Positions 7,818 to 17,827 are shown, counted from the first letter of the stretch. The stretch: 64,000 bases of DNA from Streptomyces albus subsp. albus (GCF_000719865.1 NZ_JOID01000018.1:62001-126000); one strand, 5' to 3'. Made by a program: numbers and translations. The notes: generated by a model from the sequence alone, not told the origin.

Positions 7818-8525
7818 TCAGCCGGCGAGCGCCACCCGGCTGCCCTTGAACGTGATGTCGATGCCCTGCTCGGTCGGCTCGACGGACTCCAGCTCCAGGC
7901 CCTGCGGCAGCCCGCTGATCTTCCGCTCCATGTCGATCCGGCTGCGCACCAGTTGCTCCACCCCGGGCAGCCCGTCGGTGGCGATCTCCTCGGCGCGCAG
8001 CTTGATGGTGTCGCCGCCGGCGACGGAGACGGTGCTCACCACGCTGCGGTCGAACGACTGCCCGGTGGGCAGTTGCAGGCTCGCCGTGACCTTCACCTGG
8101 GGCTCACCGGCGTCGCCCTTGCCGCCGTAGGCGACGGTGATGCCCTCCTCGGCCAGCTTGGAGAGATCCGCGTAGCTGATGGACGCGGCACCGGAGGCGG
8201 TGGCGGCCGTGGCCGAGGAGAAGTTGTTCTCCAGGGCCACGTCGCGCAGGTTCGCGGTCATGGTGGTGAGCCGCACGGACTGGCCGTTCGCCTCGGCCGT
8301 CAGGCCGTCCATGGTGACCTCGACCTCGTCGAGTTCCTTGCCCACGACCTGCGTCAGGAAGGGGAACCCCTCGATGGAGACCCGGGGTTCCCCGGTGAGG
8401 CCCTGGCTGCTCTTGATCTTCGCCGCGGCCTCCGACTCCGCGAGGTTGACCGCGAGCCGGTCGGCGGCCACGAAGAGACCGCCGAGAACCACCGTGAGAA
8501 TCAGCAGTATTCGCAGTGCGCGCAT
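7818..8525 (-). CDS. DUF2993 secreted/membrane-anchored protein
   Basis: 235 residues. An N-terminal signal anchor (MRALRILLILTVVLGGLFVAA) precedes a DUF2993 domain, a lipid-binding-like fold of actinobacterial envelope proteins: GLTGEPRVSIEGFPFLTQV at about residues 43-61 is the typical opening. ATG 8525 was chosen because GGGGTGG lies 6 nt upstream; an extension to 8540 would need a TTG start. No catalytic residues expected. Envelope lipid handling is a family-level guess. It is 64 bp from the upstream membrane-protein gene on the same strand, so co-transcription is possible. Confidence 0.8.
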   Translation of the reverse strand: MRALRILLILTVVLGGLFVAADRLAVNLAESEAAAKIKSSQGLTGEPRVSIEGFPFLTQVVGKELDEVEVTMDGLTAEANGQSVRLTTMTANLRDVALENNFSSATAATASGAASISYADLSKLAEEGITVAYGGKGDAGEPQVKVTASLQLPTGQSFDRSVVSTVSVAGGDTIKLRAEEIATDGLPGVEQLVRSRIDMERKISGLPQGLELESVEPTEQGIDITFKGSRVALAG

Positions 8526-8589
8526 CCGTTTCCACCCCAATAGAGAGATCCACCCGCTCCGCGCGAGCCTAACGCGGGGGACAAGGGGG

Positions 8590-9654
8590 TCAACCGAGCG
8601 TCCGGCTCAGCACGTACACGGCGGGAGCCGCGGCGGCGAGCGGGAGCGCGACACCGGCGGTCATGTGCACGAACCGGGACGGGTAGTCATAGCTCGCCAC
8701 CCGCAGCCCGATCAGCGCGCAGAGACCGGCGACGGCGCCGAGCACGGCACCGGCCGCCCCGTCACCCGCCCACTGGCCCGCGCCGAAGCCCGCCCCGGCG
8801 GCCGTGGCCAAGGAGGCAGCGAGGGAGAGCACGGAGGGCAGCGGCAGTGCCCGGACGACCGTCGCGGCGGCCACCGCCACCGCGCCGGTGACGACCACGT
8901 CACCGGAGTACGCGGCCGCGGCCAGATAGCCGCCGGCGAGGACGGCGAGCGCGCTCGACGCCACCCCGGCGGTCAGCGCGTACAGCCGCTCGTCGGGCGA
9001 ACTGTGGTTGCGCAGCTGGAGCACGAGGACGAAGAGGAACCAGACGCCGAGCGTGCCGAGGGCGACGGTCGCGGCGTCACCGCGGTCCGTGGCGAGCAGC
9101 GCCACATCGGCCGTCAGGCCGCCCGCGAAGGCGAGGGCGATGCCCTGGCGGGCCGGCCACATGCCGTTCAGGCGGTACCAGCCCGCCGCCGTCACGGCCT
9201 GGAGCAGGACGACAGGGACGGCGAGCGCCGGCCGGGCGAGCGGCGCGGTCAGCGCGATCAGCGCGGCGAGAGCGGCGGTGATCAGGGCGGGCTGGAGACC
9301 GGGGGCGATGATCGGCGACCTGCCCTCGGCGCGGGCGCGCTGGGCGGGTGTGAGCGCGGGCTCGGGCCGGCCGGCGGCCTGGGCGGGCTCGGGCCGGCCG
9401 GCGGGCGCCTGCGCGGGAAGCGGGCCGGGCGGGGGGCCCGCGGGGGCGCCGGCGCCGGGGCCCGGCAGGGGACCGGGGACGGCGCCGGCGGCGTAGGGGT
9501 CGCCCGGGTACGGGGCGCCCGTGTGCGGGCCCGTGCCGTGCGGGCCGCCCGGGTACGGGGCGGCGTCTGCGTACGGGCCCGTCGGCCGGGGGCCGGCGCC
9601 GTGCGGGGCGTGGGGGCCGTACGGGTCGTACGGGCTCTGGGGCTGGTCGGTCAT
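8590..9654 (-). CDS. Multi-pass membrane protein with Pro/Gly/Tyr-rich N-terminal tail
   Basis: 354 residues. The first 115 or so are low-complexity Pro/Gly/Ala/Tyr (SPYDPYGPHAPHG and similar), the rest forms about eight hydrophobic helices with the signature RLYALTAGVASSALAVLAGG. No transporter motif is evident and I do not recognise the family. A disordered Pro-rich cytoplasmic tail is common in Streptomyces membrane proteins and may dock partners. The ATG at 9654 lies 10 bp after the stop of the MoaD/ThiS-like gene, so the two form an operon. Confidence 0.7.
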   Translation of the reverse strand: MTDQPQSPYDPYGPHAPHGAGPRPTGPYADAAPYPGGPHGTGPHTGAPYPGDPYAAGAVPGPLPGPGAGAPAGPPPGPLPAQAPAGRPEPAQAAGRPEPALTPAQRARAEGRSPIIAPGLQPALITAALAALIALTAPLARPALAVPVVLLQAVTAAGWYRLNGMWPARQGIALAFAGGLTADVALLATDRGDAATVALGTLGVWFLFVLVLQLRNHSSPDERLYALTAGVASSALAVLAGGYLAAAAYSGDVVVTGAVAVAAATVVRALPLPSVLSLAASLATAAGAGFGAGQWAGDGAAGAVLGAVAGLCALIGLRVASYDYPSRFVHMTAGVALPLAAAAPAVYVLSRTLG

Positions 9655-9664
9655 GCCGGTGTGC

Positions 9665-9928
9665 TCACCCTCCTGCGAACGGTGGGAGCACCTCGACCGT
9701 GCCGCCCGTGGTCAGTGTGACCGTGTCGTGGCCGCGGAGGCCAACCGGGCTGCCGTCCACCAGGAACGAGCAGCCGCGCAGGACCCGCGCGAACTCCGGC
9801 CGGGCGCTGTGCCGTTCCCGCGCGGCCTCCAGGGCCTCCGCGAGAGTGGCCGCCTCGTACGGTTCCTCGGCGGTGCCCGCGGCGGACTTCGCCGCCGCCC
9901 AGTAGCGGATCGTCCCTGCTGCGGCCAT
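9665..9928 (-). CDS. MoaD/ThiS-like beta-grasp sulfur carrier
   Basis: 87-residue ubiquitin-fold protein starting MAAAGTIRYWAAAKSAAG and ending VEVLPPFAGG. The C-terminal Gly-Gly is the site that is adenylated and thiocarboxylated in MoaD, ThiS and CysO, so it likely carries sulfur for molybdopterin or another cofactor. No MoaE or activating enzyme gene is next to it. GGAG lies 9 nt upstream of ATG 9928. First gene of a two-gene operon with the membrane protein. Family firm; which pathway it serves is open. Confidence 0.85.
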   Translation of the reverse strand: MAAAGTIRYWAAAKSAAGTAEEPYEAATLAEALEAARERHSARPEFARVLRGCSFLVDGSPVGLRGHDTVTLTTGGTVEVLPPFAGG

Positions 9929-10075
9929 GACGGCTCGCTCCTTCCGTCTCCCGGACGGCGCCGGGCCGCCTGCCCGGTGCCGTCCGTCAAATCTAAGCGA
10001 GGAGAACTCCGCACCGGCCGGGCGCACCCCCTCGGGCGGCCTCCCGCTGCTGGCCTCCCGCTGCCCCGGGCCGGC

Positions 10076-11170
10076 TCAGCGTCCGTCGAGCCAGTCCGCG
10101 ATGCGGTGCAGCAGGGGAGGCGCGACGGCGTTCTCCGCGTGGCCCATCCCGGGTTCGAGCCAGAGCTCCACCGCGTCCGCGGAGGGGGCCGCCGCCAGCA
10201 GGGAGCGGGGGTGGTCCACCGGGAAGTACGGATCGCGGTCCCCGTGCACGACCAGCAGCGGCACCGGCGCGATGAGCGGTACGGAGCCGACCGGGGACAG
10301 CGGCACCGGATCCCATTCCCGGGTGTCGATCCGGGTGCGCAGCCCGTAGCGGCCGACGAGACGGCCCGCCGGGCGGGTCACCACCCAGTGGAGACGGCGC
10401 ATGGGCGCGGTGCCCCGGTAGTACCAGCGGGCGGGGGCGCTCACGGCGACGACCGCATCCGTGCGCGCTTCCGCGCGCCCCCCGTCGGCGGCGCCCGGAG
10501 GAGCGGGAGGAGCGGGGAGGTCCCCGGGGCCCCTGGAATCCCCTGCGCCCGAGGCACCCCCGCGTCCCGATACGGCGTCCCCGAGTTCCGGTACGGCACC
10601 CCCGAGTCCCGGTACGGCGCCGTCCGCCGGTGCGTTCGGTCCGTACAGCGCGGCGTGCCGGATGACCACCGAGCCGCCCATCGAGAAGCCGACCGTGGCC
10701 ACCCGGCGGTGGCCGAAGGAGCGGGCCCAGCGCACGGCCGCGGCCAGGTCCAGCACCTCGCGGTCCCCGACGGTGGAGCGCCCGCCGGAGCGGCCGTGCC
10801 CCCGGAAGGAGAAGGTGACCACGGCCGCGTGCTCCGCGAAGACGTCCGCCACCCGCTGGACGGCGGGACGGCCGAGGGAGCCGGTGAACCCGTGTGCGAC
10901 GACGATCACCGGCCCGTCCGCGCTCCGCTCCCCGGGCCCGCTTCCGGCACCGTCCCCGACCCCGCCCGCGGACTCCCCCGCGGACCCGCCCGCGGACCCG
11001 GGCGGCCGGTGCGCGGGCCGCCGGGCGGGCCGGTACGCGGCCTCGATCGGCACCCCGTCGTCGGTCAGCAGCGTGGCCCGGCGAAGCCCCTGGACAGGGC
11101 CCCGCCCACCACGCGAGGTGATCGGGGCGACACCGATTCGTACGAAGGAGGCCTCCGGTTCTGCCGTCAT
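10076..11170 (-). CDS. Alpha/beta hydrolase with low-complexity insertion
   Basis: 364 residues. Serine-hydrolase fold with oxyanion HGFTGS (93-98), nucleophile elbow GFSMGG (Ser163), acid in GDRDPYFP (Asp313) and catalytic His344 in GMGHAEN. Between strand 5 and the cap it carries a Gly/Ala/Pro-rich insert (about 176-235) with [17 protein letters not shown] repeats, and another low-complexity stretch at 50-85. No signal peptide, so a cytoplasmic esterase or acyl hydrolase of unknown substrate. ATG 11170 has no Shine-Dalgarno; CAGAAT lies 7 nt upstream and may be a -10 for a leaderless mRNA. Divergent from glnR. Confidence 0.85.
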   Translation of the reverse strand: MTAEPEASFVRIGVAPITSRGGRGPVQGLRRATLLTDDGVPIEAAYRPARRPAHRPPGSAGGSAGESAGGVGDGAGSGPGERSADGPVIVVAHGFTGSLGRPAVQRVADVFAEHAAVVTFSFRGHGRSGGRSTVGDREVLDLAAAVRWARSFGHRRVATVGFSMGGSVVIRHAALYGPNAPADGAVPGLGGAVPELGDAVSGRGGASGAGDSRGPGDLPAPPAPPGAADGGRAEARTDAVVAVSAPARWYYRGTAPMRRLHWVVTRPAGRLVGRYGLRTRIDTREWDPVPLSPVGSVPLIAPVPLLVVHGDRDPYFPVDHPRSLLAAAPSADAVELWLEPGMGHAENAVAPPLLHRIADWLDGR

Positions 11171-11651
11171 GTGGGCTATTCTGCTGGGCAGGAAGGATCC
11201 GGGCAGCGACGCCCCCGGATCCTTTTGTGCATTCGGACAGTGTGTTCGGACAGTGCACGCGGACACGTCCGGCACGGAGCTCCCCGGCCCCGTGCCCGGC
11301 AGGAGACGGGAGGCGGGGGCGTACGGAGCGTTGCCGCGGCGAGCGGCCCGGTGCGAAACGAGCACCGGCAGTACGCAGCAGTGCAGCGCGGCGCACAGCA
11401 GTACGCAGCAGTACGCAGGAAGTACGTACCAGTACAGAGCAGTGCCGCTCACGTCCTCGCAGGGACCGAGGAGGAACCGACGTCATGGGCAAGCGCACAT
11501 CGCGGAACCGGAAAGCCCGCTCGGCCGGGCACCATATCCAGGCCGTTCCGGCCACCGACACCCCGGCCGTTCCGGCCACCGCGGCCGCTCGGGCCGCGAC
11601 GACAGCAATGACGACGACAGCAATGACCACCCCGTGCGAAGGGGGCAGGCG
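11171..11651 (+). other. Intergenic region hydrolase/glnR with repeats and a terminator-like hairpin
   Basis: No convincing gene. It holds a hairpin with a T run (11193-11226), two direct copies of TTCGGACAGTG (about 11233-11256), a run of CAGTACG-type repeats (about 11385-11430) and GGCCGTTCCGGCCACC twice (about 11540-11582). The divergent promoters of the hydrolase and glnR should lie here; no clear -35/-10 pair for glnR was found. Confidence 0.6.
11193..11226 (+). terminator. Rho-independent-type hairpin with T run upstream of glnR
   Basis: 11-bp perfect stem AAGGATCCGGG (11193-11203) with CCCGGATCCTT (11214-11224), 10-nt loop, T run to 11226. It reads as a terminator on the plus strand although no plus-strand gene ends before it, so it may insulate glnR or act as an attenuator. 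Confidence 0.6.
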
Positions 11652-12476
11652 ATGAGTTCTCTCCTGCTGCTGACCAACGCGCTCCAGCCGTCCGCGGAGG
11701 TGCTCCCCGCCCTCGGTCTGCTGCTGCACCACGTACGCGTCGCGCCCGCCGAGGGCCCCGCCCTCGTGGACACCCCCGGCGCCGACGTGATCCTCATCGA
11801 CGGGCGGCGCGATCTTCCCCAGGTTCGCTCTCTCTGCCAGCTCCTCCGCTCCACCGGCCCCGGCTGCCCGCTGATCCTGGTGGTGACGGAGGGCGGGCTC
11901 GCCGCCGTCACGGCCGAGTGGGGTGTCGACGACGTGCTGCTCGACACCGCCGGCCCCGCCGAGGTGGAGGCCCGGCTGCGGCTGGCCACCGGCCGCCAGC
12001 AGCTCACCGGCGACGACAGCCCGATGGAGATCCGCAACGGCGACCTCTCCGTCGACGAGGCGACGTACAGCGCCAAGCTCAAGGGGCGGGTCCTCGACCT
12101 GACCTTCAAGGAGTTCGAGCTGCTCAAGTACCTCGCCCAGCACCCGGGGCGGGTCTTCACCCGCGCCCAGCTCCTGCAGGAGGTCTGGGGCTACGACTAC
12201 TTCGGCGGCACCCGCACCGTCGACGTGCACGTGCGGCGGCTGCGCGCCAAGCTCGGTCCGGAGCACGAGTCCCTGATCGGCACCGTGCGCAACGTCGGCT
12301 ACCGCTTCGTCGTCCCGGAGAAGGTCGAACGCGCTGCCGAGGAGGCCAAGGCCAAGGCGGAAGCCAAGGTCAAGACGGGGGCCGGGGCGAAGCCGGAGGC
12401 CGCCACGGGCGGCGCCGGGGCGGCGGGTGCCGCCGGTGCCGCGGGTTCCCGTTCCGCCGGGGCGGCCAAGGGGTGA
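11652..12476 (+). CDS. glnR: GlnR, OmpR-type global nitrogen regulator
   Basis: 274 residues. Atypical receiver (about 1-115, starting [17 protein letters not shown], with VILIDGRRD in place of the usual acidic pocket) followed by an OmpR winged helix (about 130-225: [35 protein letters not shown]). GlnR activates glnA and amtB and represses other nitrogen genes in Streptomyces; its Asp is thought to work without a cognate kinase, and none is adjacent. A Lys/Ala/Gly-rich tail of about 45 residues extends beyond the DNA-binding domain. GGGGG lies about 7 nt before the ATG. The LacI gene follows 24 bp downstream but has its own -10. Confidence 0.95.
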   Translation: MSSLLLLTNALQPSAEVLPALGLLLHHVRVAPAEGPALVDTPGADVILIDGRRDLPQVRSLCQLLRSTGPGCPLILVVTEGGLAAVTAEWGVDDVLLDTAGPAEVEARLRLATGRQQLTGDDSPMEIRNGDLSVDEATYSAKLKGRVLDLTFKEFELLKYLAQHPGRVFTRAQLLQEVWGYDYFGGTRTVDVHVRRLRAKLGPEHESLIGTVRNVGYRFVVPEKVERAAEEAKAKAEAKVKTGAGAKPEAATGGAGAAGAAGAAGSRSAGAAKG

Positions 12477-12500
12477 CGTGGCCCGCGTAGACTGCCGCGC

Positions 12501-13526
12501 GTGGCCAAGGTGACGCGTGACGATGTGGCAAGACTGGCGGGGACCTCGACCGCGGTGGTCAGCTACGTCATCAACAACGGTCCGAGACCGGTCGCCCCGG
12601 CCACGCGCGAGCGGGTCCTCGCGGCCATCAAGGAGCTCGGCTACCGGCCGGACCGCGTCGCCCAGGCGATGGCCAGCCGCCGTACCGACCTCATAGGGCT
12701 CATCGTGCCCGACGCCCGGCAGCCGTTCTTCGCGGAGATGGCACACGCGGTGGAGCAGGCGGCGGCCGAGCGCGGAAAGATGGTCCTGGTCGGCAACTCC
12801 GACTACCTGGACGAGCGCGAGGTGCACTACCTCCGCGCCTTCCTCGGCATGCGGGTGTCCGGGCTGATCCTCATCAGCCAGGGCCCCAGCGAGCACGCGG
12901 CCGCGGAAATCGACGCCTGGGACGCCCGGGTGGTGCTGATGCACCGCCGGCCGGACGCCATCGACGACGTGGCCGTCGTCACCGACGACGTGGGCGGCGC
13001 CCAGCTCGCCACCCGGCACCTGCTGGAACACGGCCATCCGTACGTCGCCTGCCTCGGCGGGGTCGAGACGACGCCGGTGGTCGGCGACCCGGTCACCGAC
13101 CACGTCGAGGGCTGGCGGCGGGCCATGGCCGAGGCCGGCCGCTCCACCGAGGGCCGGCTCTTCCAGGCCCCGTACAACCGCTACGACGCGTACAAGGTGG
13201 CCCTGGAGCTGCTGGCCGGCCCCGGCCGGCCGCCCGCCATCATCTGCGCCGTCGACGACCAGGCGATCGGCGTGCTGCGGGCGGCGCGCGAACTGCGGAT
13301 CGACGTGCCGGGCGAACTGGCCGTCGCGGGCTTCGACGACGTGAAGGAAGCCGCGCTCACCGATCCGCCGCTGACGACCGTCGCCTCGGACCGGCAGGCG
13401 ATGGCACGGGCGGCGGTCGATCTCGTGCTGGACGACGGGCTGCGCGTCGCGGGCTCGCGGCGGGAGCGGCTGCGGCAGTTCCCGTCCCGGCTGGTCGTCC
13501 GGCGCTCCTGCGGCTGCGGCGAGTAG
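12501..13526 (+). CDS. LacI/GalR-family transcriptional regulator
   Basis: 341 residues. Helix-turn-helix at residues 4-24 ([20 protein letters not shown]), hinge helix [20 protein letters not shown], then a periplasmic-binding-protein-like effector domain with a C-terminal SCGC tail. Probably senses a sugar or small metabolite. The GTG at 12501 lies 7 nt after TAGACT (12488-12493), implying a leaderless transcript independent of glnR. No sugar operon is adjacent, so the target cannot be read from context. Confidence 0.9.
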   Translation: MAKVTRDDVARLAGTSTAVVSYVINNGPRPVAPATRERVLAAIKELGYRPDRVAQAMASRRTDLIGLIVPDARQPFFAEMAHAVEQAAAERGKMVLVGNSDYLDEREVHYLRAFLGMRVSGLILISQGPSEHAAAEIDAWDARVVLMHRRPDAIDDVAVVTDDVGGAQLATRHLLEHGHPYVACLGGVETTPVVGDPVTDHVEGWRRAMAEAGRSTEGRLFQAPYNRYDAYKVALELLAGPGRPPAIICAVDDQAIGVLRAARELRIDVPGELAVAGFDDVKEAALTDPPLTTVASDRQAMARAAVDLVLDDGLRVAGSRRERLRQFPSRLVVRRSCGCGE

Positions 13527-13703
13527 CGCGGGAAACGCCGCCGCGCCGGCGGGGCGGGCGGAGTGGACGGGCGGCCGGCCGGGACGGGACGGCGCGCCGG
13601 ACGGCTGCCGGGCCGAGGCCTTTATGTCGGGCATACGCGCTTCTGCCGGACTTCTCAGGACGTACTCATCGGATTCTCATCTTCGCGGCGCACCGTCGAA
13701 GGC

Positions 13704-14921
13704 ATGGACGACATCCGTACCCACCCGCAGCAGCCGCAGCAGCACCCGGAGCAGCCGCAGTTCCCGCCTCCGCCTCCGGCCGGGCCCGAGCCCGCGTTTG
13801 GGGGCGCACCCGTCCCGGAGCGGCCCTCCCACGCGCCCTTCGTCACCCCGGACGGCGCCACCGTGTGGCCCTCCGGCAGCGGCGGTGGCGGCGGCCACGG
13901 AGACTCGGGGGCGCCCCCTCCGCCCGCACCGGCGGTTCCGCCCGCTCCGGCAGCCTCCTCCGGCCCGTCCGCCGCGCCCGCCCCGTCCGTCCCGGGCGGC
14001 GAGCCGGAGCCCGGGCCCGCGCCCCGGGCCGGGCACCGGCGGCGCCGTGCCCGCGGCCCCGTCGGACTCCTCGCCGCAGTCGCCGTCGTGGCCGGCGTGA
14101 TCGGCGGCGGCACGGGATGGGCGGCCGGTGAGCTGGCGGACGGCGGCGGGAGCTCCGGCACCACGGCCGTCGCCGGGACCAACGCCTCCAAGGCCGTCGA
14201 CGGCACCGTGGCCTCCGTCGCCGCCGCCGTCCGGCCGAGCGTCGTCGAGGTCCGCGCCACCTCCCGCTCCGGGGAGTCCACCGGCTCCGGGGTCGTCACG
14301 ACCTCCGACGGCGAGATCCTCACCAACAACCACGTGATCTCCGGCGCCTCGTCCGTCGAGGTGGTGTTCAGCGACGGGAAGACGGCCGCCGCCGAGGTCG
14401 TCGGCACCGACCCGGACCTGGACATGGCGCTGCTGAAGGCGCGGGACGTCAGCGGGCTGCGGGCGGCGCGGCTGGGCGACTCCGACGGGGTGAAGGTCGG
14501 TGACCAGGTCGTCGCCATCGGTTCCCCGGAAGGGCTCACCGGCACGGTGACCAGCGGCATCGTCTCCGCCCTGGACCGCGAGGTCACGGTGCGGCGGGAC
14601 GACGGCGGGCAGCAGCAGCCGTACGGCGGGGGCAAGCGGTGGCCGTTCGAGTTCGGCGGTGGCGAGTACAACGGCGAGGTCGGCTCCGACGCCACGACGT
14701 ACAAGGCGCTGCAGACGGACGCCTCGCTCAACCCGGGCAACTCCGGCGGGGCGCTCATCGGCATGGACGGCCGGATCATCGGCATCAACTCGGCGATGTA
14801 CGCGCCGAGCACGGCCGCCGGAGCCTCGGGCGGGGCGGGCAGTGTGGGCCTGGGCTTCGCCATCCCGGTCAACGAGGTGAAGCAGATCATGGACGACCTG
14901 AGGTCCGGCTCCGGGGGCTGA
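13704..14921 (+). CDS. HtrA/DegP-like trypsin-fold serine protease, membrane-anchored, no PDZ
   Basis: 405 residues. Pro-rich cytoplasmic tail (1-115), membrane helix (about 119-142), then a chymotrypsin-fold protease with His210 (NNHVI), Asp240 (LDMALLK) and Ser347 (NPGNSGGAL). It ends right after the protease domain (FAIPVNEVKQIMDDL), so the PDZ domain typical of HtrA is missing. A Gly/Gln-rich insert (DDGGQQQPYGGG) precedes the serine loop. Likely extracytoplasmic quality control or regulated proteolysis. The ATG at 13704 has only GAAGG one base upstream, so the start is somewhat uncertain. A two-component system follows. Confidence 0.88.
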   Translation: MDDIRTHPQQPQQHPEQPQFPPPPPAGPEPAFGGAPVPERPSHAPFVTPDGATVWPSGSGGGGGHGDSGAPPPPAPAVPPAPAASSGPSAAPAPSVPGGEPEPGPAPRAGHRRRRARGPVGLLAAVAVVAGVIGGGTGWAAGELADGGGSSGTTAVAGTNASKAVDGTVASVAAAVRPSVVEVRATSRSGESTGSGVVTTSDGEILTNNHVISGASSVEVVFSDGKTAAAEVVGTDPDLDMALLKARDVSGLRAARLGDSDGVKVGDQVVAIGSPEGLTGTVTSGIVSALDREVTVRRDDGGQQQPYGGGKRWPFEFGGGEYNGEVGSDATTYKALQTDASLNPGNSGGALIGMDGRIIGINSAMYAPSTAAGASGGAGSVGLGFAIPVNEVKQIMDDLRSGSGG

Positions 14922-14948
14922 CGGACTCCGGGGGGCGGCGCGCCCTGC

Positions 14949-14968
14949 CGCACGGCGCCCGCCGTGCG
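14949..14968 (+). terminator. Hairpin after the HtrA-like gene
   Basis: 8-bp perfect stem CGCACGGC (14949-14956) with GCCGTGCG (14961-14968), 4-nt loop, 27 bp past the protease stop. May give partial termination before the response-regulator gene. Confidence 0.45.
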
Positions 14969-14993
14969 AGTCTGAGACCGTGCCGCACACCCC

Positions 14994-15049
14994 CCTGCCC
15001 GTACTCGCCCGTGAGCGCGCACCCTGCCCGTACGTCCCCCTGCCCGTAC
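14994..15049 (+). repeat. Three direct copies of CCTGCCCGTAC
   Basis: Exact 11-bp copies at 14994-15004, 15023-15033 and 15039-15049, just upstream of the response-regulator gene. The last two are spaced 16 bp. Could be regulator half-sites or slippage. Confidence 0.6.
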
Positions 15050-15071
15050 ATCCCCGTGAGGTAGCGCACCG

Positions 15072-15803
15072 ATGAGCCCCGCCGAAGGCGGCCACCGCAT
15101 CCTGATCGTCGACGACGAGCCCGCCGTGCGCGACGCGCTCCGCCGCAGCCTCGCCTTCGAGGGGTACGGCACGGAAACGGCCGCCGACGGTCTCGACGCC
15201 CTCGCCAAGGCCGGGGCGTACGAGCCGGACCTGGTGCTGCTCGACGTCCTCATGCCGCGCATGGACGGCCTGACCGCCGCCCGCCGCCTCCGCGCCTCCG
15301 GCAGCACGGTGCCGATCCTGATGCTGACGGCCCGGGACACGGTGGGCGACCGCGTCACCGGTCTCGACGCGGGCGCCGACGACTACCTCGTCAAACCGTT
15401 CGAGCTGGACGAACTGCTGGCCCGCGTCCGGGCCCTGCTGCGCCGCAGTTCGTACGCGGCCGCCGCGGCCGGGGCGGGGGAGGAGCCGTCCGGCGTCCTG
15501 GCCTTCGGCGACCTCCGGATGGATCTCGGCACCCGCGAGGTGACCCGCGGCGGGCGGCCGGTCGAGCTGACGCGCACCGAGTTCACGCTGCTGGAGATGT
15601 TCCTCGCGCACCCCCGGCAGGTGCTCACCCGGGAGCAGATCCTCAAGGCCGTCTGGGGGTTCGACTTCGAGCCCGGGTCCAACTCCCTGGACGTGTACGT
15701 GATGTACCTGCGGCGCAAGACGGAGGCGGCCGGCGAGCCGCGGCTCGTCCACACCGTGCGCGGCGTCGGCTACGTCCTGCGCGGCGACAACGGAGCGTCA
15801 TGA
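15072..15803 (+). CDS. OmpR-family response regulator
   Basis: 243 residues. Receiver with acidic pocket VDDE (13-16), phospho-acceptor Asp58 in LVLLDVLMP and Lys in YLVKPFE; winged-helix DNA-binding domain from about 142 ([33 protein letters not shown]). An Ala-rich linker of about 15 residues joins them. GAGG lies about 8 nt before ATG 15072. The stop overlaps the kinase start (ATGA), so the two are translationally coupled. It resembles envelope-stress regulators of the MprA/CseB type, and the neighbouring HtrA-like protease is a plausible target. Confidence 0.92.
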   Translation: MSPAEGGHRILIVDDEPAVRDALRRSLAFEGYGTETAADGLDALAKAGAYEPDLVLLDVLMPRMDGLTAARRLRASGSTVPILMLTARDTVGDRVTGLDAGADDYLVKPFELDELLARVRALLRRSSYAAAAAGAGEEPSGVLAFGDLRMDLGTREVTRGGRPVELTRTEFTLLEMFLAHPRQVLTREQILKAVWGFDFEPGSNSLDVYVMYLRRKTEAAGEPRLVHTVRGVGYVLRGDNGAS

Positions 15804-17554
15804 GTACGTCGGACGGGCCGCACCCGCCGGGCACCCCACGGGAACCGGACGACTCCCGGGCCCAGGACCAGCGGGGCACGGCCCGTGCCCCGGGCCCGCA
15901 GAGCCCGTGCCCGTCGCCGGACACCCCGCAGGGCCCGGACGCCCCACGGGACCGGGACCCGGGCCGTACGCGGCGGCACTCGGGGGCCGCGGATGCCGCC
16001 GCCCGGCACGCCGCGGTGCCTCCGCACTCGTCGTCGCCCCCCGGCGGTCCGCGGCGGCCCGTCGAGCCTCCCGAGCCTCCCGCGCCTCCCGCGCCTCCCG
16101 AGCCTTCCGCGCCGCCGCCCGTACCGCCCGCGCGGCGTCCGGGGCGCGCCGCCCGCCGGCTCCCCCTGCGCGCCCGGCTGACGCTGCTGACGGCGGCCGC
16201 GGTGGCCGTCGCCGTCGCCGCCTCCGCCTTCGCGTGCTGGTTCCTCACCCGGGACCAGCTCCGCTCCCAGCTCGACGCGTCCCTGCGCAACGTCAACGTC
16301 CCGCCCACCTACATCGCCCAGACCGTGCGCGACTGCGCATCCACCGACCCCCCGACCAGCGAACAGACGCTCCCCGGCATCGCCTACGGCCAGGTCGTCA
16401 CGGACGACGGCCGCCGCTGCGTGGGGTTCAACTCCCGCCCCGTGGGCGTCGAGCCCGAGGACGCCGAGGTCGCCGCCGGCACCCGGGACGAGGTCCTGCG
16501 GGACGGCGTGACGGAGAGCGGCGAGCCCGTACGGGTGCTGACCAGGCGGCCCGGCCCCGGGGACCGCGTCACCGGCTACGCGGTCACCGTCTCCCGGCCG
16601 CTGAGCGAGATCGAGGAGCCGCTGGACACCCTCGCGCTGCTGCTCGCCGCCGTGGCCGGGATCGGCGTCCTCGGCGCGGCCACGGCCGGGCTGTGGATCG
16701 CGCGCACCGGCCTCAAGCCGGTGGACCGGCTCACCGGCGCGGTCGAACACGTGGCCAGGACGGAGGACTTGGCGGTCCGCATCCCGGTGGAGGGCGGGGA
16801 CGAGATCGCCCGGCTGTCGCGCTCCTTCAACGCGATGACCGCGGCCCTCGCCTCCTCCCGCGACCGGCAGCAGCAGCTCATCGCCGACGCCGGACACGAG
16901 CTGCGCACCCCGCTGACCTCCCTGCGCACCAATGTCGACCTGCTCGTACGGAGCGAGGAGACCGGCCGTGCCCTCCCCGAGGACGACCGGCGCGCCCTGC
17001 TGGCCTCCGTGCGCGCCCAGATGACGGAGCTCGGGGCGCTCATCGGCGATCTCCAGGAGCTGGCCCGGCCGGACGCCGCCGCCGGCAGCGGCCCGCCGGA
17101 GGTGGTGGGGCTGCACGAGATCGCCGGACGGGCGGTGGAACGGGCGCGGCTGCGCGGCTCCGGCATCGCGATCGTCACGGACCTGGCGCCCTGGTACGTC
17201 CGGGCGGAGCCGGCCGCGCTGGAGCGCGCGGTCGTCAACCTGCTCGACAACGCGGTGAAGTTCAGCCCGCCGGGCGGCGAGGTGGAGGTGGCGCTGACGG
17301 ACGGCGAGCTGACGGTGCGCGACCACGGCCCGGGCGTGCCGGCCGAGGAACTGCCGTACGTGTTCGAACGGTTCTGGCGCTCGCCCTCGGCGCGCGGGCT
17401 GCCCGGTTCGGGACTCGGGCTGTCGATCGTCGACCGGTCCGTCCGGCAGTCCGGCGGCGAGGTGCTGCTGCGGCCGGCGCCGGGCGGCGGCACGGTGGCG
17501 GCCGTACGGCTGCCGGGCGCCCCGCACCCACCGCCGGGGACGGCGGCGGACTGA
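15800..17554 (+). CDS. Sensor histidine kinase with long Pro-rich N terminus
   Basis: 584 residues. The first 120 or so are disordered and Pro-rich, membrane helices lie at about 127-149 and 274-300, and the extracytoplasmic sensor of about 125 residues between them has two Cys (RDCAS, RRCVG). A HAMP linker precedes the H box [14 protein letters not shown] (phospho-His366), N box [10 protein letters not shown] and G boxes [10 protein letters not shown] and [10 protein letters not shown]. It autophosphorylates and passes phosphate to the upstream response regulator. Orthologues usually lack such a long cytoplasmic tail, though a later start is possible. Confidence 0.92.
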   Translation: MSTSDGPHPPGTPREPDDSRAQDQRGTARAPGPQSPCPSPDTPQGPDAPRDRDPGRTRRHSGAADAAARHAAVPPHSSSPPGGPRRPVEPPEPPAPPAPPEPSAPPPVPPARRPGRAARRLPLRARLTLLTAAAVAVAVAASAFACWFLTRDQLRSQLDASLRNVNVPPTYIAQTVRDCASTDPPTSEQTLPGIAYGQVVTDDGRRCVGFNSRPVGVEPEDAEVAAGTRDEVLRDGVTESGEPVRVLTRRPGPGDRVTGYAVTVSRPLSEIEEPLDTLALLLAAVAGIGVLGAATAGLWIARTGLKPVDRLTGAVEHVARTEDLAVRIPVEGGDEIARLSRSFNAMTAALASSRDRQQQLIADAGHELRTPLTSLRTNVDLLVRSEETGRALPEDDRRALLASVRAQMTELGALIGDLQELARPDAAAGSGPPEVVGLHEIAGRAVERARLRGSGIAIVTDLAPWYVRAEPAALERAVVNLLDNAVKFSPPGGEVEVALTDGELTVRDHGPGVPAEELPYVFERFWRSPSARGLPGSGLGLSIVDRSVRQSGGEVLLRPAPGGGTVAAVRLPGAPHPPPGTAAD

Positions 17555-17598
17555 CCGGGCTCCGCTCCGGAGCGGCGAGCCGGGTGCCGGAACGCGGA

Positions 17599-17628
17599 GA
17601 GCCGGGCGGGATGGTTCCCGCCCGGCTC
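17599..17628 (+). terminator. Terminator of the two-component operon
   Basis: 13-bp perfect stem (17599-17611 with 17616-17628) and TGGT loop, 45 bp past the kinase stop. Confidence 0.75.
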
Positions 17629-17780
17629 CCCGGCTGCGGCTGTGGGTGCGGCTGTGGCTGTCGACGGCGGTGGTGCGGGGCAGCGGCGCCCCCCGCCGCC
17701 CAGACCACCGCCCACCACCCGCCGCGCAGGCCACCCGCCGCTCGCGTCGTGCCGTGCACGCGCCGTGTCCCGCGGGTCTC

Positions 17781-17817
17781 CGGCAGGCCGCGCACCTTGG
17801 GCGTGCGCGGCCTGCCG
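17781..17817 (-). terminator. Terminator of the 5'-nucleotidase gene
   Basis: 15-bp perfect stem (17781-17795 with 17803-17817), 7-nt loop, 10 bp past the minus-strand TAA of the nucleotidase. With the hairpin at 17599 it separates two convergent units. Confidence 0.8.
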
Positions 17818-17827
17818 CGTTACCGCC

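Noticed and set aside
11385..11430. CAGTACG-type repeats near glnR as a CRISPR array
   Set aside because: Repeats are too short and irregular, without unique spacers of constant length, and no cas genes are present.
9993..13634. 1213-residue minus-strand ORF opposite glnR and the LacI gene
   Set aside because: It is an antisense shadow created by the third-position G/C bias of the real plus-strand genes and shows no family motifs; product is Arg/Gly/Pro-rich.
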